Of a DNA stretch of 64,000 nucleotides, positions 24,235 through 37,811 are shown in pieces. Each line of letters begins with the position of its first letter. Within the stretch, counting starts at the first letter, position 1. A model generated the notes under the pieces. The model was not told where the DNA came from. It was given only the letters and a program-made list of their open reading frames with translations, and searched no databases. Source of the stretch: Odiellus spinosus (Eukaryota > Arthropoda > Arachnida > Opiliones > Phalangiidae); assembly GCA_963920705.1 (NCBI GenBank), contig OY987228.1, forward strand, positions 15,173,187-15,237,186, given 5' to 3'. The position numbers were made by a program, and so were the translations under genes.

Positions 24235-27200
24235 CTTCATCTTTATCTTTTAAGATAGGTGTACATTGCTAATAATCTTAACAACGCGGCAAGTCGGGTT
24301 GGGTGGGAGAAATATCACGTGAATTGGAATTTAATATCTTCCCCCTCTGACGAAGGAGAGTAAGCATAGGGTCGCCAGGCCATTACCAAGTTCGGGTTAC
24401 TATAGCTAGTCTCCGTTTTCATCTAAGGAGGAGCCAATTTTAGCCCAAATATATATTGGGCTAGCGTATACGAAATGTTACAGATACCGGGGAGGCCAAG
24501 GACTATTTTCCTATATTCTTGCATGGTCTTACCAATGGAACTGCCATGCAGGTAATTGTGAAGAAAAGTTTAAAATATAAGCTTCTTAATTTATAGGTGT
24601 TACGAACTATAATAAAACATTCAATGCCAACGGTTCAAATTAAGATATATGGACGGACGGTAACTTGATCATAGGCGCGCAGAAAATAACCTTAAAATTA
24701 ACCAGATAAGTCGGGAAAATTAATTAAAGTTAGCTGTGCACCCACGGAATTTAAGAAGGAAGTACCTCGTCTCTTAAAAAATATTTTCATTTAATTTTTA
24801 AACCGAAAGATAAAAACACACGAGATGACGTCAATAAGCCTAAATACGGCCTAATTCTTTCTTTTTACCCAATTGCGATTTTTATTTCCAAAAACCGCGA
24901 GTTTCTAATGGTGACTTTTCCAAGTAAATATACCCAAAATGTGCTTAATTTTATTTATAAAATAGTTCAACTAATATGTCTTTTATAAAAACTCATTAAA
25001 CACTTAATTCTCGTCACTGTTAAATTTTAAAGCCTAGCAATCGTACCAGGAGTATTTGAGAATATCAATTAATTTAATAATTAGCATTATAATTTAGAGT
25101 TTTGGGTTAATATTTATTTCAATAAATTCTTTAATTATTCAAGTTTTAAATAGTGAAAACCATTTATTTTTGCTGGGTTTCTTTTTGCAGAAATAAAAAT
25201 CACAAAAATACAATGATTTTTGAATTAACTTCTGACTTTTCACTTGAATTTTTCTCCGGTTTTTCTAAAGCCCTGTTTTCAATCCACCTTTTGTTTCCAC
25301 ATTTCCAGATAAGCCTGTATCAAATTTATTTATCCGCTTTTCTATCAATTGAAGCCTGTTAAGGTGGGTGGGTTAAACGAAAAGCTTGATTTAAGCTTAA
25401 TATTTTTGATTCTTGGCCAAAAAAAATTAATGAATGAAAACGAGCCTTTAGATTGGTCCTACCCCAATCACAATCAGTGCCTACCTTCCTATGTTATCTC
25501 TTTCTAACGCGAATGAATGTGACGTTAGTCACGTATGAAGGAGAAGACTGGGATTAATTTATAGCTGTTTTAAGAAAAATCAGTAACATGTATTTCGATC
25601 GTTTCACCGGAATTTAGCAATACTGATCGTAAAACCATCAAATATACACACGCCTTATACTCCTCTTATTTGTATTAGTATTAAGAGATTTTTTTTTTGG
25701 AATTTATAAACATTTCCCGCTTTAAATAAAACTTGCGAAAAGCTATAGGGTAATTTATCAAGAAGCCACGTTAGCCACCTAAATATAAGTGGCAGCTTCT
25801 TTGGGCACCCCTAGAAGCTTGAGAATCCCCTACAAACAATCCGGGATCTTTTTTTAGAAGGAACCCTACACTAGAGGGTCACTTTTGGGCCATTCCGAGC
25901 AAAGGGAGACAAAAAAGAACCGCGAATAAAGAACAAAAAAACCAATACCAATAAAATACCACACTGAGACAAATAACACCTTGTTTGTTCGCAAAATCGT
26001 ACCGCGTTCGGTGTTAACTTCTGCAAGGCCTATATATATACTCCAGTTTTTGGTGAGCGGAACATATCCTGTGGTGAATCGCGAGTGTATAAAAAGAAAA
26101 AGATGAAGTGCCCAAAAGAAAAAAACTCTCGGGGCGTTTTATTATACACAGACCGAACGTGTGACCCTTTAGGAACGTCTGATGCGCCAGATTTATACAC
26201 CCAAACACGCGTAGAGTCACCATTGTTGCTCCTCCATCAAAAACCCCTTTCTTTAAGCCGCGCGAACAAACTAACCCTGGCATTGACCGAAGCGAATTAC
26301 GTGTGACCTAGCTACACCAAAAGATCGCACGCCATATAAACCTAGACATATCCACTATCATATATAATTTCAAATACAGAATAAACACCCTAAAAATTCT
26401 TGTAGCAGCAGTTGGTCGAATTATAAGAAGTAATTGTTTTTCTTTTCGACGGCCTATGGATTATATTTTTAGAGTTTTTTATTAAAACTATTATAAACTT
26501 ATACATCACTGGAATGAGGATATTTCCTCCAGTGTAAGTCTAACACGATGTAGAGAGAATGGAACTGATCCGAACAGAACTCAATTATAATAAAGAACTG
26601 ACAACACAGCATTGAAGGCAAAGTTAAGGAGGAGGGGCGGAATTTTCGGATTAACGAAAAAGTTTAGATCAAAAGTTTAGTGTTAGATCAAAAAAACATC
26701 GAAAAAAGAAAAATTAAATCTATATCTATGGTATTTTCACGAAAGAGATTGCGCGAAAGCAACCATATTTCCTGTCAGAAGGAGCTAGAATCCACTCTTG
26801 GTTCTAAAATAATCACGAGACCATATAATGATGACGTAGAAAAAATGTTGGGGATTTTTGGTTTCGGCCAGTTTCGAAAATGTCAATTGTAATATTAAGG
26901 TAATTTTTATATGGCATAAGGAAATATTTTTTAATCGTTTCTTAACGATCTTTCTCAAAATGGTACTTCAATTCCATTAAAAACTCACGAAAAAACAGTG
27001 ACGGTTTAAAAAAATAACTACTGAGAACTATGATTAAATTATAGATATCTTGAAACTCGTAAAAACTTTGAATACCTCTACGACCTATTTAACTCCAACG
27101 ACTCATTTAACCTCTTCGATCCCTTATCTTTAAAATAAATCTAAACGTTAGAAAATTTCTAAAAATTAAATAATATCTAAAACCACTTTTTCTACCCCAC

Positions 27201-27825
27201 TTATAACTTATTTAAATTAAAATCGCAGAAATACGGAACAAAAAATTATTTTCTTAGTATCATTTTACGAAATTACAGTTTAAATTCTGCCTCGACTTTA
27301 CAATGGCGTGGAAAAAAAAAAAAAAAAAAAAAAAAAAAGAAAAACAATAAAAAACCAGTCCATCTAGGTCGATATAATATTGGGTAATACATTTTAGTAT
27401 TGACCACTCTTGCGACATCGAGTGTTGCGCTAAAGATACCAACCGAAATAAATTATTAGAGACTTCAAAATTACAACAATTACTAATAGTTCAAAATTAA
27501 ATCCATTACTAATTGTTTTTGATGATGGTTCAGCCTAAATATATATACTTGGCTTAGAACAAAGTTTTCACTCTTTTACTAATGCCATATGGAGGTTATC
27601 ACAGTACATTTTGACAGGCTTAAAGCTCAAATCTGAGAACTTTCGAATTTCTCCCTTTCCACGATGGAAATAAAACTACGATAAAAAAAGATTTTTTTAG
27701 AAAATAAGTGTGTTCCCGATGACAATATGTACACGAGGATTCTCCAGAGCTCGATACGACAAAGCTGACCACTCTAAGGTTTGAAAATTTGTTGGAGGGT
27801 AGAGATGATCCCGAGCGCGGGGAGC

Positions 27826-27832
27826 GTATATA
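27826..27832 (+). promoter_or_regulatory. TATA box candidate for the ligand gene
   Basis: A TATATAA box lies in locally GC-richer sequence about 590 bp upstream of the proposed first coding exon. Transcription would begin near 27857, giving a 5' leader of roughly 560 nt that contains several upstream ATGs. Supported only by position and sequence. Confidence 0.35.
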
Positions 27833-28417
27833 ATGTCTCCCCTTTTGTTTCCGGAATTATATTAGGTGTTATATTTATAACCCTCGCTTACAATAGGGTT
27901 TTTCGGGGGTGGAGCGCTCCTTTTCTCGAGAAGTATTACGATATGGAAGGGCGGGCGAGAAAGATTTAAAGGAGGGAAAATGCCGCTCTAGGAATCTCGA
28001 GCTACAGGTTGTACTCTCTTTGGCGGGAGGTTATTCGCTATCCAGCTATCGTCGGAGTTGCAGGGAGATTTCTTTCCTCACGGTTGACAGTTACGACCAT
28101 CAAAACTTGAGCGATCCCGAATTATTAACCCCTACAGCTCATTCGCGTTTGAATCGATTCGAGACCGTCGTTTACAATTTTTTAACGCGCGTAGGAGGAG
28201 AGACAAAATTCACCGTTTCATATTTTTGTGACTTTATCGCGTATTGAGTTTTTAATTGACCAGTGGATTTTTGTCGACCTAATCGTATCAGAGGAAGAGG
28301 AGGAAGATCGGAGAAGAGAGAACGGATGATCGGTTTTAACGCTGATCCGACCGTAAAAAGACTTTAGGATTATATTGTTCTTTATTTTTTCGTATTTTCC
28401 AATTGTTTTTGGACGTG

Positions 28418-28447
28418 ATGCGGCTTGATCTCAACACCATCTTTGCG
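28418..28447 (+). CDS. Candidate first coding exon of the cystine-knot ligand gene
   Basis: Ten codons (MRLDLNTIFA) end in phase 0 at a GTAAAT donor. Exon 2 at 58917 begins in phase 0 with LLSLIMCVSS. Joined, they give a short polar N-terminus and an uninterrupted hydrophobic core with small residues at a signal-peptidase-like position. This is what a secreted ligand needs and what exon 2 alone lacks. With this exon the whole CDS is 528 nt (175 residues). The leader before it is purine-rich and GC-richer than its surroundings, as expected for a first exon. The link across 30.5 kb is inferred; another first exon nearer 58.9 kb cannot be excluded, though I found none. Confidence 0.5.
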
Positions 28448-28483
28448 GTAAATATGATTTATTTTAATTTTAGTTCTTAAAAT

Positions 28484-29765
28484 TTATCTTAATTTTAATA
28501 TTAGGTCTCTTAAATTTTAATATTAGGTCTCTTAAATTTTAATATTAGGTCTCTTAAATTTTAATATTAGGTCTCTTAAATTTTAATATTAGGTCTCTTA
28601 AATTTTAATATTAGGTCTCTTAAATTTTAATATTAGGTCTCTTAAATTTTAATATTAGGTCTCTTAAATTTTAATATTAGGTCTCTTAAATTTTAATATT
28701 AGGTCTCTTAAATTTTAATATTAGGTCTCTTAAATTTTAATATTAGGTCTCTTAAATTTTAATATTAGGCCTCTTAAATTTTAATATTAGGTCTCTTAAA
28801 TTTTAATATTAGGTCTCTTAAATTTTAATATTAGGTCTCTTAAATTTTAATATTAGGTCTCTTAAATTTTAATATTAGGTCTCTTAAATTTTAATATTAT
28901 GTTTTAAATTTTTATATTAGGTCTTAAATTTTAATATTAGGTCTTAAATTTTAATATTAGGTCTTAAATTATAATATTAGGTCTCTTGAATTTTAAAATA
29001 AGGTCTCTTGAATTTTAAAATTAGGTTTCTTAAATTTTAATATTAGGTCTCTTAAATTTTAATATTAGGTTTCTTAAATTTTAATATTAGGTTTCTTAAA
29101 TTTTAATATTAGGTCTCTTAAATTTTAATATTAGGTCTCTTGAATTTTAAAATAAGGTCTCTTGAATTTTAAAATAAGGTCTATTGAATTTTAAAATAAG
29201 GTCTATTGAATTTTAAAATAAGGTCACTTGAATTTTAAAATTAGGTTTCTTAAATTTTAATATTAGGTCTCTTAAATTTTAATATTAGGTCTCTTGAATT
29301 TTAAAATAAGGTCTCTTAAATTTTAAAATTAGGTTTCTTAAATTTTAATATTAGGTCTCTTAAATTTTAATATTAGGTCTCTTGAATTTTAAAATAAGGT
29401 CTCTTGAATTTTAAAATAAGGTCTCTTAAATTTTAAAAAATAGGTCTCTTAAATTTTAAAAAATAGGTCTCTTAAATTTTAATATTAGGTCTCTTAAATT
29501 TTAATCTAGGTCTCTTAAATTTTAATATTAGGTATTTTAAATTTTAATATTTGGTTTTAATTTTTATATTAGATTTTATATTATAATTTTAGGTCTTAAA
29601 TTTTAATATTAGATCTTAAATTTTAATATTAGGTCTTAAATTTTAATATTAGGTCTTAAATTTTAATATTAGGTCTTAAATTTTAATATTAGGTCTTAAA
29701 TTTTAATATTAGGTCTTAAATTTTAATGTTAGGTCTTAAATTTTAATGTTAAGTCTTAATTTTTA
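28484..29765. repeat. 22-bp minisatellite, about 58 units
   Basis: Tandem copies of a 22-bp unit, TTAGGTCTCTTAAATTTTAA plus TA. The first roughly 18 units are identical apart from one T-to-C change near 28770. Further right come diverged subfamilies (TTGAATTTTAAAATAAGG; units shortened to about 20 bp). The array starts about 40 bp after the donor of the proposed first exon. Units have no unique spacers, so this is not a CRISPR array. Confidence 0.95.
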
Positions 29766-30257
29766 TTTTAATTATCGACCCTCAATTATATTTTAATTTT
29801 GAAACCTCAATTATAATTTAATTTTGAGCCTTCAAGTATACTTTAATTTAAATTAACATTAAATTAATCCTAATCAATCAAATATCGATCAATTTATCAT
29901 ATCATATAATTATTGTCAATTTAATATAAAACTATTTAAGGGCTAATTATTCGGTTTACGATGAATGTAAATCGTATGATCTTATAAAATTAATAAATTA
30001 CTTAAATTAAAGTTAATTAAACTTATTTTTAATGATATTAACTAATTAGTCCCATTGGATATTAAATATAATAAATATAGTAAAGTATATTGATATACAA
30101 AAATGCATTGTTTGACGAAAAAACAGTCCGTCGTGACATTCGAATTTATTTATAGAATAATTTCTATTTCATAATGCATTACCCCTGGTGGTTAGCTTCA
30201 AATGAAACACTCCAGAATGGATTATAAAACATTTTTAAAGACGCGATATTCGAATTA

Positions 30258-30335
30258 AATATTAAGTTGAATTAATTCGAGAATTTTAAGTTGAATTAAT
30301 TCGAGAATATTAAGTTGAATTAATTCGAGAAGAAA
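30258..30335. repeat. Three tandem copies of a 25-bp unit
   Basis: Three consecutive copies of a unit containing TTAAGTTGAATTAATTCGAG, with slightly different linkers. Confidence 0.85.
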
Positions 30336-30734
30336 ATTAATTCTTGATATTAATTATATGGGCTAAAAATTCATTAGAATAAAATCAACTTCAACGAAAT
30401 TTCAATACTTTATAAAGTGATTTTTCGTTCCCCTTTAGATTCATTATCTATATATGAATTTCACCATAATTCATAAATAAATAAATACATATAGAAAGAA
30501 TATTGGACTTATTTCGGCAAAAATATTATTGGGTTGCCCTAGAAACGATCCGGTTTTGCCTATGGAAAATAAGACTTCCCTCCTCTTCGCCACTCATAAA
30601 AACGCGTCCTCACTAAAGTCACAGAAATAGTATTTCTTTATAAATTTACGAATTTCTGACTTCACCATATCTTTAAAATTACAATAATTAATCAGGAATG
30701 CCGTTGAATAATATAAATTTATCATTAATGCCTT

Positions 30735-31170
30735 TTAATTTGAATTATAATAATATGTTATTAATTACATTTGAATTATAATAATATATTATTAATTACA
30801 TTTGAATTATAATATATTATTAATTACATTTGAATTATAATAATATATTATTAATTACATTTGAATTATAATAATATATTATTAATTACATTTGAATTAT
30901 AATAATATATTATTAATTACATTTGAATTATAATAATATATTATTAATTACATTTGAATTATAATAATATATTATTAATTACATTTGAATTATAATAATA
31001 TATTATTAATAATATAGTATTAATTATTTTTGAGTTATAATAATATATAATTAATTACCTTTGAATTATAAAAAAAAAAAATACCTTTGAATTATAAAAT
31101 ATATAAATAACTACCTTTGAATTATAAAATATATAAATAACTACCTTTGAATTAAAATAATGTATTACTA
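30735..31170. repeat. 31-bp AT-rich minisatellite
   Basis: About ten tandem copies of a 31-bp unit containing TTTGAATTATAATAATATAT and ATTAATTACA; one early copy is 3 bp short. Units from about 31010 onward are diverged and include an A run. Almost pure A/T, with many dyads. Confidence 0.9.
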
Positions 31171-34037
31171 ATATACTATATTATTATAATAATATTTAAT
31201 CAATACCATTAAATAGTAATATTTAATTAATACCATTAAATTATTCATTTTAAGTACTTTCAATTAAAATATTAAATTATTAAACCTTTCAAATATTTTT
31301 TTATCAAATTTATCAGTGTATACACTATCAAATATTCGAACTAATTCTATTCCTACGTGCGTTGAATATAGTATCAAAATTTGTAACAATTTCCCAAATT
31401 ATCAATGAAACTGATAAACACCCCTGCATCAGTATCGGAAAATAAATAAAACTCGTTCGTGCTCTTTTACACGCAATTCTACGTACGACTTACGAATCGT
31501 ATTACGTAAAAGTCTGGTTCGCATTATCAGCTCCATATACAAGGCATGCAATTTTAGATAGAATGCTCCGTTATGATGTCATAACTTAGACTCAACGTCA
31601 CTACAAATTAGCAATAGGCGGCCTTTACACTTATATACTTTTCACACGAGGCGTAAATAGCCGGTTTAATCACAATTAATCGAGGTTTATTGAACTGAGA
31701 AGGCTATTTAAACCTAGGCTAATTACGCATAAATTAGACAAATTTATTCAGTTTAATCATATATACACGAATGGGTTCAATTTCATTTAGCGAGCTTTAG
31801 ATTTCGTTTCAAAATAATATAAGCTAATTACGTGAACAGAAAAGAGTAAGAAACGCGTCTACTCTGGTGGAAAAATAGTCAAGATTAAGAAAAGAAGCAC
31901 GAACGGAGCTCAATTTTCATTTCCCTATATACTTTATAAATCATATATTATTTTTTATTTTATCGAATTTCATCATTTTCGGGGAATTACAATCTACCCG
32001 CGGCTATAACACTTTGACAGACAAGGCGCCCTACTAGAGAGACAACAAGGTTGTTCGCGCGTGTTCTTAAAATACAAAAAACGACAGACTAAAATCCAAA
32101 TTTTACTAAGAAACTGTGTATATTTATCCATAAATTATACACCAACGCTTTAAAGAGACCCTCTAAACATTTGATTTAACTACCGGCAGTAAATAGAGCT
32201 TTAAAAAATACGACCTATTGTTAATAATATATATTAATGTTTCGAGAGAATTAGTTAAGAGGACAAACTTCAATTTATCCCCAATAAAGATTAATATTAT
32301 TAATTAATTCGCATCATCTTTAGTTATTTGAACGCGCTGAAATAGAATGGATATTTGTGAAATTTATAAAATTGTGTTTGTAAGTAAATTTTAAAAAACG
32401 CTTAATAACTTAAAAAATAACGATTAACAATTAATGGTCGCAATTTCTAAATTTAACGATTATTATCTTGTTGAGGTTAAAATATTAATATTTTATGATT
32501 ATATTTGGAAAAATTAACATAAACTTTTGGTTTTCGAGGTTGTGAATGTTTGAATTAAAAAAAAAATCAAATAAATAGGTTTAATTGATTTTTTTTTTGG
32601 ATTTTATTGATTTTTGTTATTAACAACTGTAATTCAACCTAATTAGAGGCTAAACGAGTGTTAACTATTAATAATTAGACCTATATTATATCTTTTTAGT
32701 TCAAATTTATGTTTCGGAAATATTTTTTTTTTAAACTAATATTATTTAACGTCAATGAATTTTTTTTTAATCAAATCTCCAGATCAGTTTTTTTAATCAA
32801 TATTTAAATCAAACAACCCAACTAAAAACTATTATTTTAAATATTTTCATAATTTAAAGAACGCTCGTTTTCACAATATTTTGCAAAATTTTAAATTTGG
32901 AGTCAAAATGATTGAGTCCTTATATTTAGTCTCTTTTAAAATTAGTCCCGAAGCTAATTATTGTATTCTATGGTCTCGACCATTTTGCATACTAAAGCGA
33001 GTTAACAATGCCAGTCGAGTTTATGCGACTATAACTCCTATTTATATTTTTAAAAATATTCAAAATTATTCATACAAGTTTACGTATACGTTAAAAGAAT
33101 GCAAAGCGAGCGCGCTGGGAAGGGTAGAAGAGAAGGGACATATGTTCCGTTACACAATATAAGTACCTTATTTATAAATATATAAATATATAACACAACT
33201 TTAGGCAAGAACTTTTGGAAAACTTTTTAAATTTGGAAATATTCTTTTCTAAAAATATACCTACTCCCACGCTAAACGTTTTAGAAAAAATGACGAATTA
33301 ACCTTCCTCGCGTATTTTACGATTTCGGAAATGTTTCCGAGGAGTCATTCCTCGCTCTTTAAGGGAGGACGAAGAAGAAAATCAAGTGATATTTTGTTTA
33401 TCGATTAAAATATTCGGAAAATGTTTCTGAATTGTGAAAAATCAAAAGACCTTTTACTTCATAAAATATACGCTCGACTGTGTGAGTGAAGATTATCAAG
33501 AAAGAGGTTAAAAAGCGATTCAAAGAGTGAATGCCGCAGCACTTGTCGCGGGGATTTTATTAAGGCAAAGATGGGGTGTCTTTTGATTAGTCGAAGGTTC
33601 TTCTTTAAGTTGAATACCAAAATCGGGTTTCCGATTTTATTTTAACAATTCAGAGATACTTCTTGAATTGTTTTTCTACGCAAAGAAGCTGAATCAATTC
33701 ACTTCATTTTCCTCTTCACCTTCCCTTTAAGCAGCGCTTCTCTCGGAGATTGGAATGAGAGAGATAGAGACCTTTGACGACAGAGAGAGTGAGAGAGAGA
33801 AAACGAGGATGAATTAAGAACGTAAATTCTTAAACGGGTTACCCCCATTCATTCATGGAGGCTAGAGAATACTCCCGCGAGTAAAAACGAGAAGAAAAGT
33901 TAAACTAGTAAACTAATTTTCCCACGACTTTGAGCTCGATAATTCATTTAGGGAATTATTAATGGGATCAAATAATTGAACTTCGATCTATACAAATTTA
34001 ATAAGTCGAAAACATTGCGCCGAATAGAGTCTAGTAC

Positions 34038-34355
34038 CAGGGTTCGTACACAATTTTGAAAATTAATTTCCCTAACTTTGCCAGGTTTTCCCGGAACATT
34101 TCTAAATACTTTCCCTGACCAATTTCAATATTTTTTAATGAATTTATTCTTATTAGCGAGCTTGCCATAGTTTATCAATATGAGAAAAAATTTGATCTTT
34201 AGGCAAATATTTTCAGTTTTCAATAATTACGTTACAATTAATTGGTCAACCAATCATAAACAGTTTCTTGACACGTACTAAAAATTTAATTTCTCTCACC
34301 ATTTGGGCTCATTTTCAAATTCCCTGACTTTTCCCTGACCTTTTGGGCCAATTTA
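34038..34355. repeat. hAT-like dispersed repeat, second copy
   Basis: Begins CAGGGTTCGTAC and later has TTCCCTGACTTTTCCCTGACC, resembling the segment at 20726-20868. The end and target duplication are not resolved. Confidence 0.4.
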
Positions 34356-34778
34356 TAGTATCGAAAAATTCTTCCGGGGTATTTCAGTATCAGAATATAA
34401 TTTACCGATATGAATATTAGCTTTTATAAGAGCCAGTCAACGTTTATGGCTCTTGAAACTCAGTCCTCCAGACGTATATACTAGCTCTCGCCTCTATCCC
34501 TTTCGCTAATTAAAACAAAAGCGTTGGGCTATCTTTAGCGATGCAAATCTTATCATATAGTGTACGTATATTCAGCGGTTGGTCGTCAAAACGAGTCATA
34601 TACTCTCCGTGGGACCGTTTTCAAGGAAATGTGCAAATTAAATACTCGCGGCGTTAAATATCCTATACCGTATACATTACATAAAGATCCGATGGACCCG
34701 TATACTATACGAAATGGGTAGGATCAAAAGTCCATCACTTTATTCCTTAAAAGTAATCAACGCTCCGTAGCTTAAACT

Positions 34779-35016
34779 ATCAGCAAAGGTCCAGTTCAAT
34801 TAAAACTAGTCCAAAAGTTATCACCCCTGTCTGGCTCGAGTGGTCTTCCTCGATATTTTGAGTCGAGGGACGGAATTTAGGCGGGCCGCGCTTGGCTATA
34901 TGCCCCCTCCCAACTCCGGAATTTCTCCAAAGAGTGGCGCTTCCGATTTAACTATTTACACCGACTGCGACCGCTAGAGTGTCTCGAATCAGAATCTGCC
35001 TGGACCTTTGCTGATA
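34779..35016. mobile_element. Short-TIR MITE with possible TA target duplication
   Basis: The ends TCAGCAAAGGTCCAG (left) and CTGGACCTTTGCTGA (right) are perfect inverted copies, flanked by TA on both sides. About 240 bp, GC-richer than its surroundings, with an internal CTCGA dyad. A TA duplication would fit Tc1/mariner-type MITEs. Confidence 0.55.
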
Positions 35017-36356
35017 ATATTAAGCAACGGGGTGTTGTTTACTTTTATGGAATTAAGTAATTGTCTTTTGGTACGATATATACTTAGTATACCTGTAATG
35101 TCATTGCCTAATGCTTAACACAAATGATGATACTATTATTAGCAGTAAGAAAGTACGAGCGTATTTTATTCCCAGATGGTTTAATTAGATTTAATTTAAA
35201 TTTTACGGATTAATTGGAATAATTTAAATTACACGGACAGCTGAAGAGTAAAAGTCTAAGGTCATGTTGTTTTCTCATAAGTGGAATTCATGATGAGAGT
35301 ATTTGTATTTCTTAATGAATATTTCAGCCAATTTCCATCGTGTATCGTTAATTTGCGTTCATGGGCTCTAAATGTTTAGAGTTTAGAGAAAATTCGGGGA
35401 GTTTAGTTTGAAGTTTTAGAACGAATGAGGGGGGACCTAGCTTTCTAAGCCCTTCGAGGTCCTCCACTATTTATTCTAAACAATATTTGTCCACGTTATA
35501 GAGACAGGAAAGGAGAGAAAAATGTTCTGTGAGAAGTTGCCTTCAATATACAGGAATATCAAATATCACGAAACATGAAATTAATCAAATTAATCAAAAC
35601 CCACTTGAAAATCTATTAAATTGTATAATATTAATTTATATCCGTATGTAAGCAAGACAAAGTTTTCGGTTTGAGATACCGGAGTTTTTTAGTTTTTTTT
35701 TTTTTTTTTAAATTCATTTGGGACTCGGGAGAAAGTGTATTTGTCCAAGAGAGGTTGTAAACAATTTTTGAAGGAGTATTTCAAACACGGTATATACTCT
35801 CGAACGAGATGCAGCTCCGCGCCGTCTCTTACATTAGAGATATGTGTACGGTAAATAGGTCTACACCCCCGTAAAACAAACTGCCAGTAGTCCCCTTCTC
35901 CCTTCCCTAAAAATGATCCCTCAGACAAAAATCAAAGCCTTATAGCTGCGGGAAAGAGCGCTCTTTCACTTCCTAGCTAAGGGCCCCTTTTGGCCTGCGA
36001 GTTTCTAAATACTAGCTTATGATTGCTAAAACTGTACGACGGAGCGATACGCGAGGTTTTACTCCACAGTAAAAAAATAGTACGTGTATTATATGTATTT
36101 CACTACGTTTATAACAGGGATAATCAAATAATATATGTGAAATTCTCGCGTTTTCTCTGTATTTTCTCATCGGCCTCTCCCTCACCCTAATTTGCGGAAA
36201 TAGTCCGAGTTGAAACTAAGGTTCTTTAATTAGAAACAGTTAATTAGATTATGATTGAGAGGACTTGAAATATACGTCCTTTTCGATGTATTCGTTTCGG
36301 ATAAGTTAAACTTCTTATTTAACCTCTCCAATGAAAAAGGAATTGAAGAAACCTCG

Positions 36357-36746
36357 TTAAAGGTAGAATGCAACCTAATCTAACAACTAAAAGTTTACAA
36401 AACAAATATTAAACTAGAAATAAATTAAAAACTTACCCGGAAAATAAACTTAGCGGGATTCATGGAGATCCTGAATTGTCTCCGCGTAAGGTTTAGCGAC
36501 CAATGAGCAAAGGCCCGTCGTTCACGCGAGATCTCCACGAGACTTACAATCGCATTCGATTGGTCGCTAGACCTTATACACGAGGAAATCAAGATCTCCA
36601 TGAATCCCGCTAAGCCTATTTTCCAGGTAAATTTATTTCTAGTTTAATATTAGTTCGTAATTTTATTCACTAGTGGATTAGACCTATTTAAACAATAAGG
36701 AATCGAGAAAAAAAATCACTTGTTGTTAGGTTGCATTCTCCCTTTA
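36357..36746. mobile_element. MITE family A, full copy
   Basis: Long TIRs of about 140 bp. The outer end TTAAAGG.AGAATGCAACCT is mirrored at 36730-36746 (GGTTGCATTCTCCCTTTAA). The inner core is AAAATA.ACTTAGCGGGATTC with its complement near 36600. The centre again has ACCAATGAGCAAAGGCCCGT. No coding capacity. Confidence 0.75.
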
Positions 36747-37566
36747 ACAAATATACGTTCCAGATGAGATATATATATATTTTTTTTCCACGTTTTCTTT
36801 ATACCGATTACGCGAGGTTAAATCAACCCGCAGGAGTTTAATAGGGTTACGTTATATTTAGATTTATAGTTTACGCACATTTTGGAATATAAATGGAAAT
36901 TTTCGACTAAATGTTTGTTTATGGATATAGAAATGAGTTATAAATAAAGATCAAAGTCAGTAAACAAATATCAAGTACCGTAATTTATCTGTTTTTAAAT
37001 AAATTATAAATTAGTGGCGAAGTCATTGCGGGCATAGGGAGCTTCCGAAAAGTGAATTGGTACGAATAATTGGCAAAATTAATATTTCAAGTGGACAAAA
37101 TTCAAATATATATGATATCCCACTCCATTCGCTTCTGATAAATTACAAATTTATTTTGCTTGAGTGAATCTTGATTCGATTCTTAATTAGTATAGTTAAT
37201 TTTCATTAAACACGCTCCATGAACAATCCGTATTGTAACTATAACCTTTCTAAAGGAAACAAATATTTATTTGAAAAAACATTGTGCGAGGAGAGAATTA
37301 TATGAAATACTTAATTTTGAGTTGTAAGACTAATTTACGAAGTAGATCACGACCGAGGGGTTAACCACTTCCGTAAAATATGTATACACCGATTACGCAA
37401 CTCATTCTCGCCTTTGGTAATACTAAATATATATACGTATTACTTCAGCACATTGAGAGCTTTAAAATGAGATCAAAAACTCCAAACCATAAATACGAAT
37501 TTACATATGATTAGAGTTGATTTCATCTCAAAGCCTCTTATCAAAGGTAATCGTGATAATATCTAT

Positions 37567-37685
37567 TTAAGTTTTAAATTTATTTCTAGATTCAAATTTG
37601 TTTGTAATTTTTTTTAGTGATGGATTAGGTCTATAAACGATAATGAATCGATAAAAAAATCACTTCTTCTTAGGTTGCATTCTCC
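37567..37685. mobile_element. MITE family A, solo right arm
   Basis: Only the outer right arm is present: GTTTTAAATTTATTTCTAG through ATCGATAAAAAAATCACTTC to GGTTGCATTCTCC at 37685. It probably arose by internal deletion or recombination between arms. Confidence 0.65.
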
Positions 37686-37811
37686 AGAAATAACAAACAT
37701 TCCCTTTTTGATATTTTTAAAAATAAAGCCCTATAAACTATTTAATGGGTGCTTATTGAAGATATCATTAAACTTTTTAATATATTGAAAAACGTCAATT
37801 TGCATCACGAT

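Larger units (their letters stand above)
16429..27825. other. Intergenic region, no gene found
   Basis: About 11.4 kb after the PH gene. All open frames are short, AT-biased and without recognisable motifs. It holds diverged repeats rich in GGAACCTGATC (17200-17420), a 60-bp duplication (17493-17611), inverted-repeat elements at 19745-20089, 20144-20281, 20944-21080 and 24064-24234, a hAT-like patch at 20726-20868, several CRE-like TGACGTCA sites (for example near 17110 and 24826), and A runs at 18337, 23776 and 27309. Confidence 0.55.

Noticed and set aside
25153-26306. Open frames of 69-89 codons in the intergenic region
   Set aside because: Opposing overlapping frames with biased composition and no motif or splice context.
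27781-28247. Frames of 62 and 112 codons just before the proposed first exon
   Set aside because: Overlapping frames in GC-richer sequence; better explained as 5' leader. They do not join exon 2 in phase.
28484-29765. CRISPR-like regular array
   Set aside because: Units are contiguous 22-bp repeats with no unique spacers, in a eukaryotic setting; it is a minisatellite.
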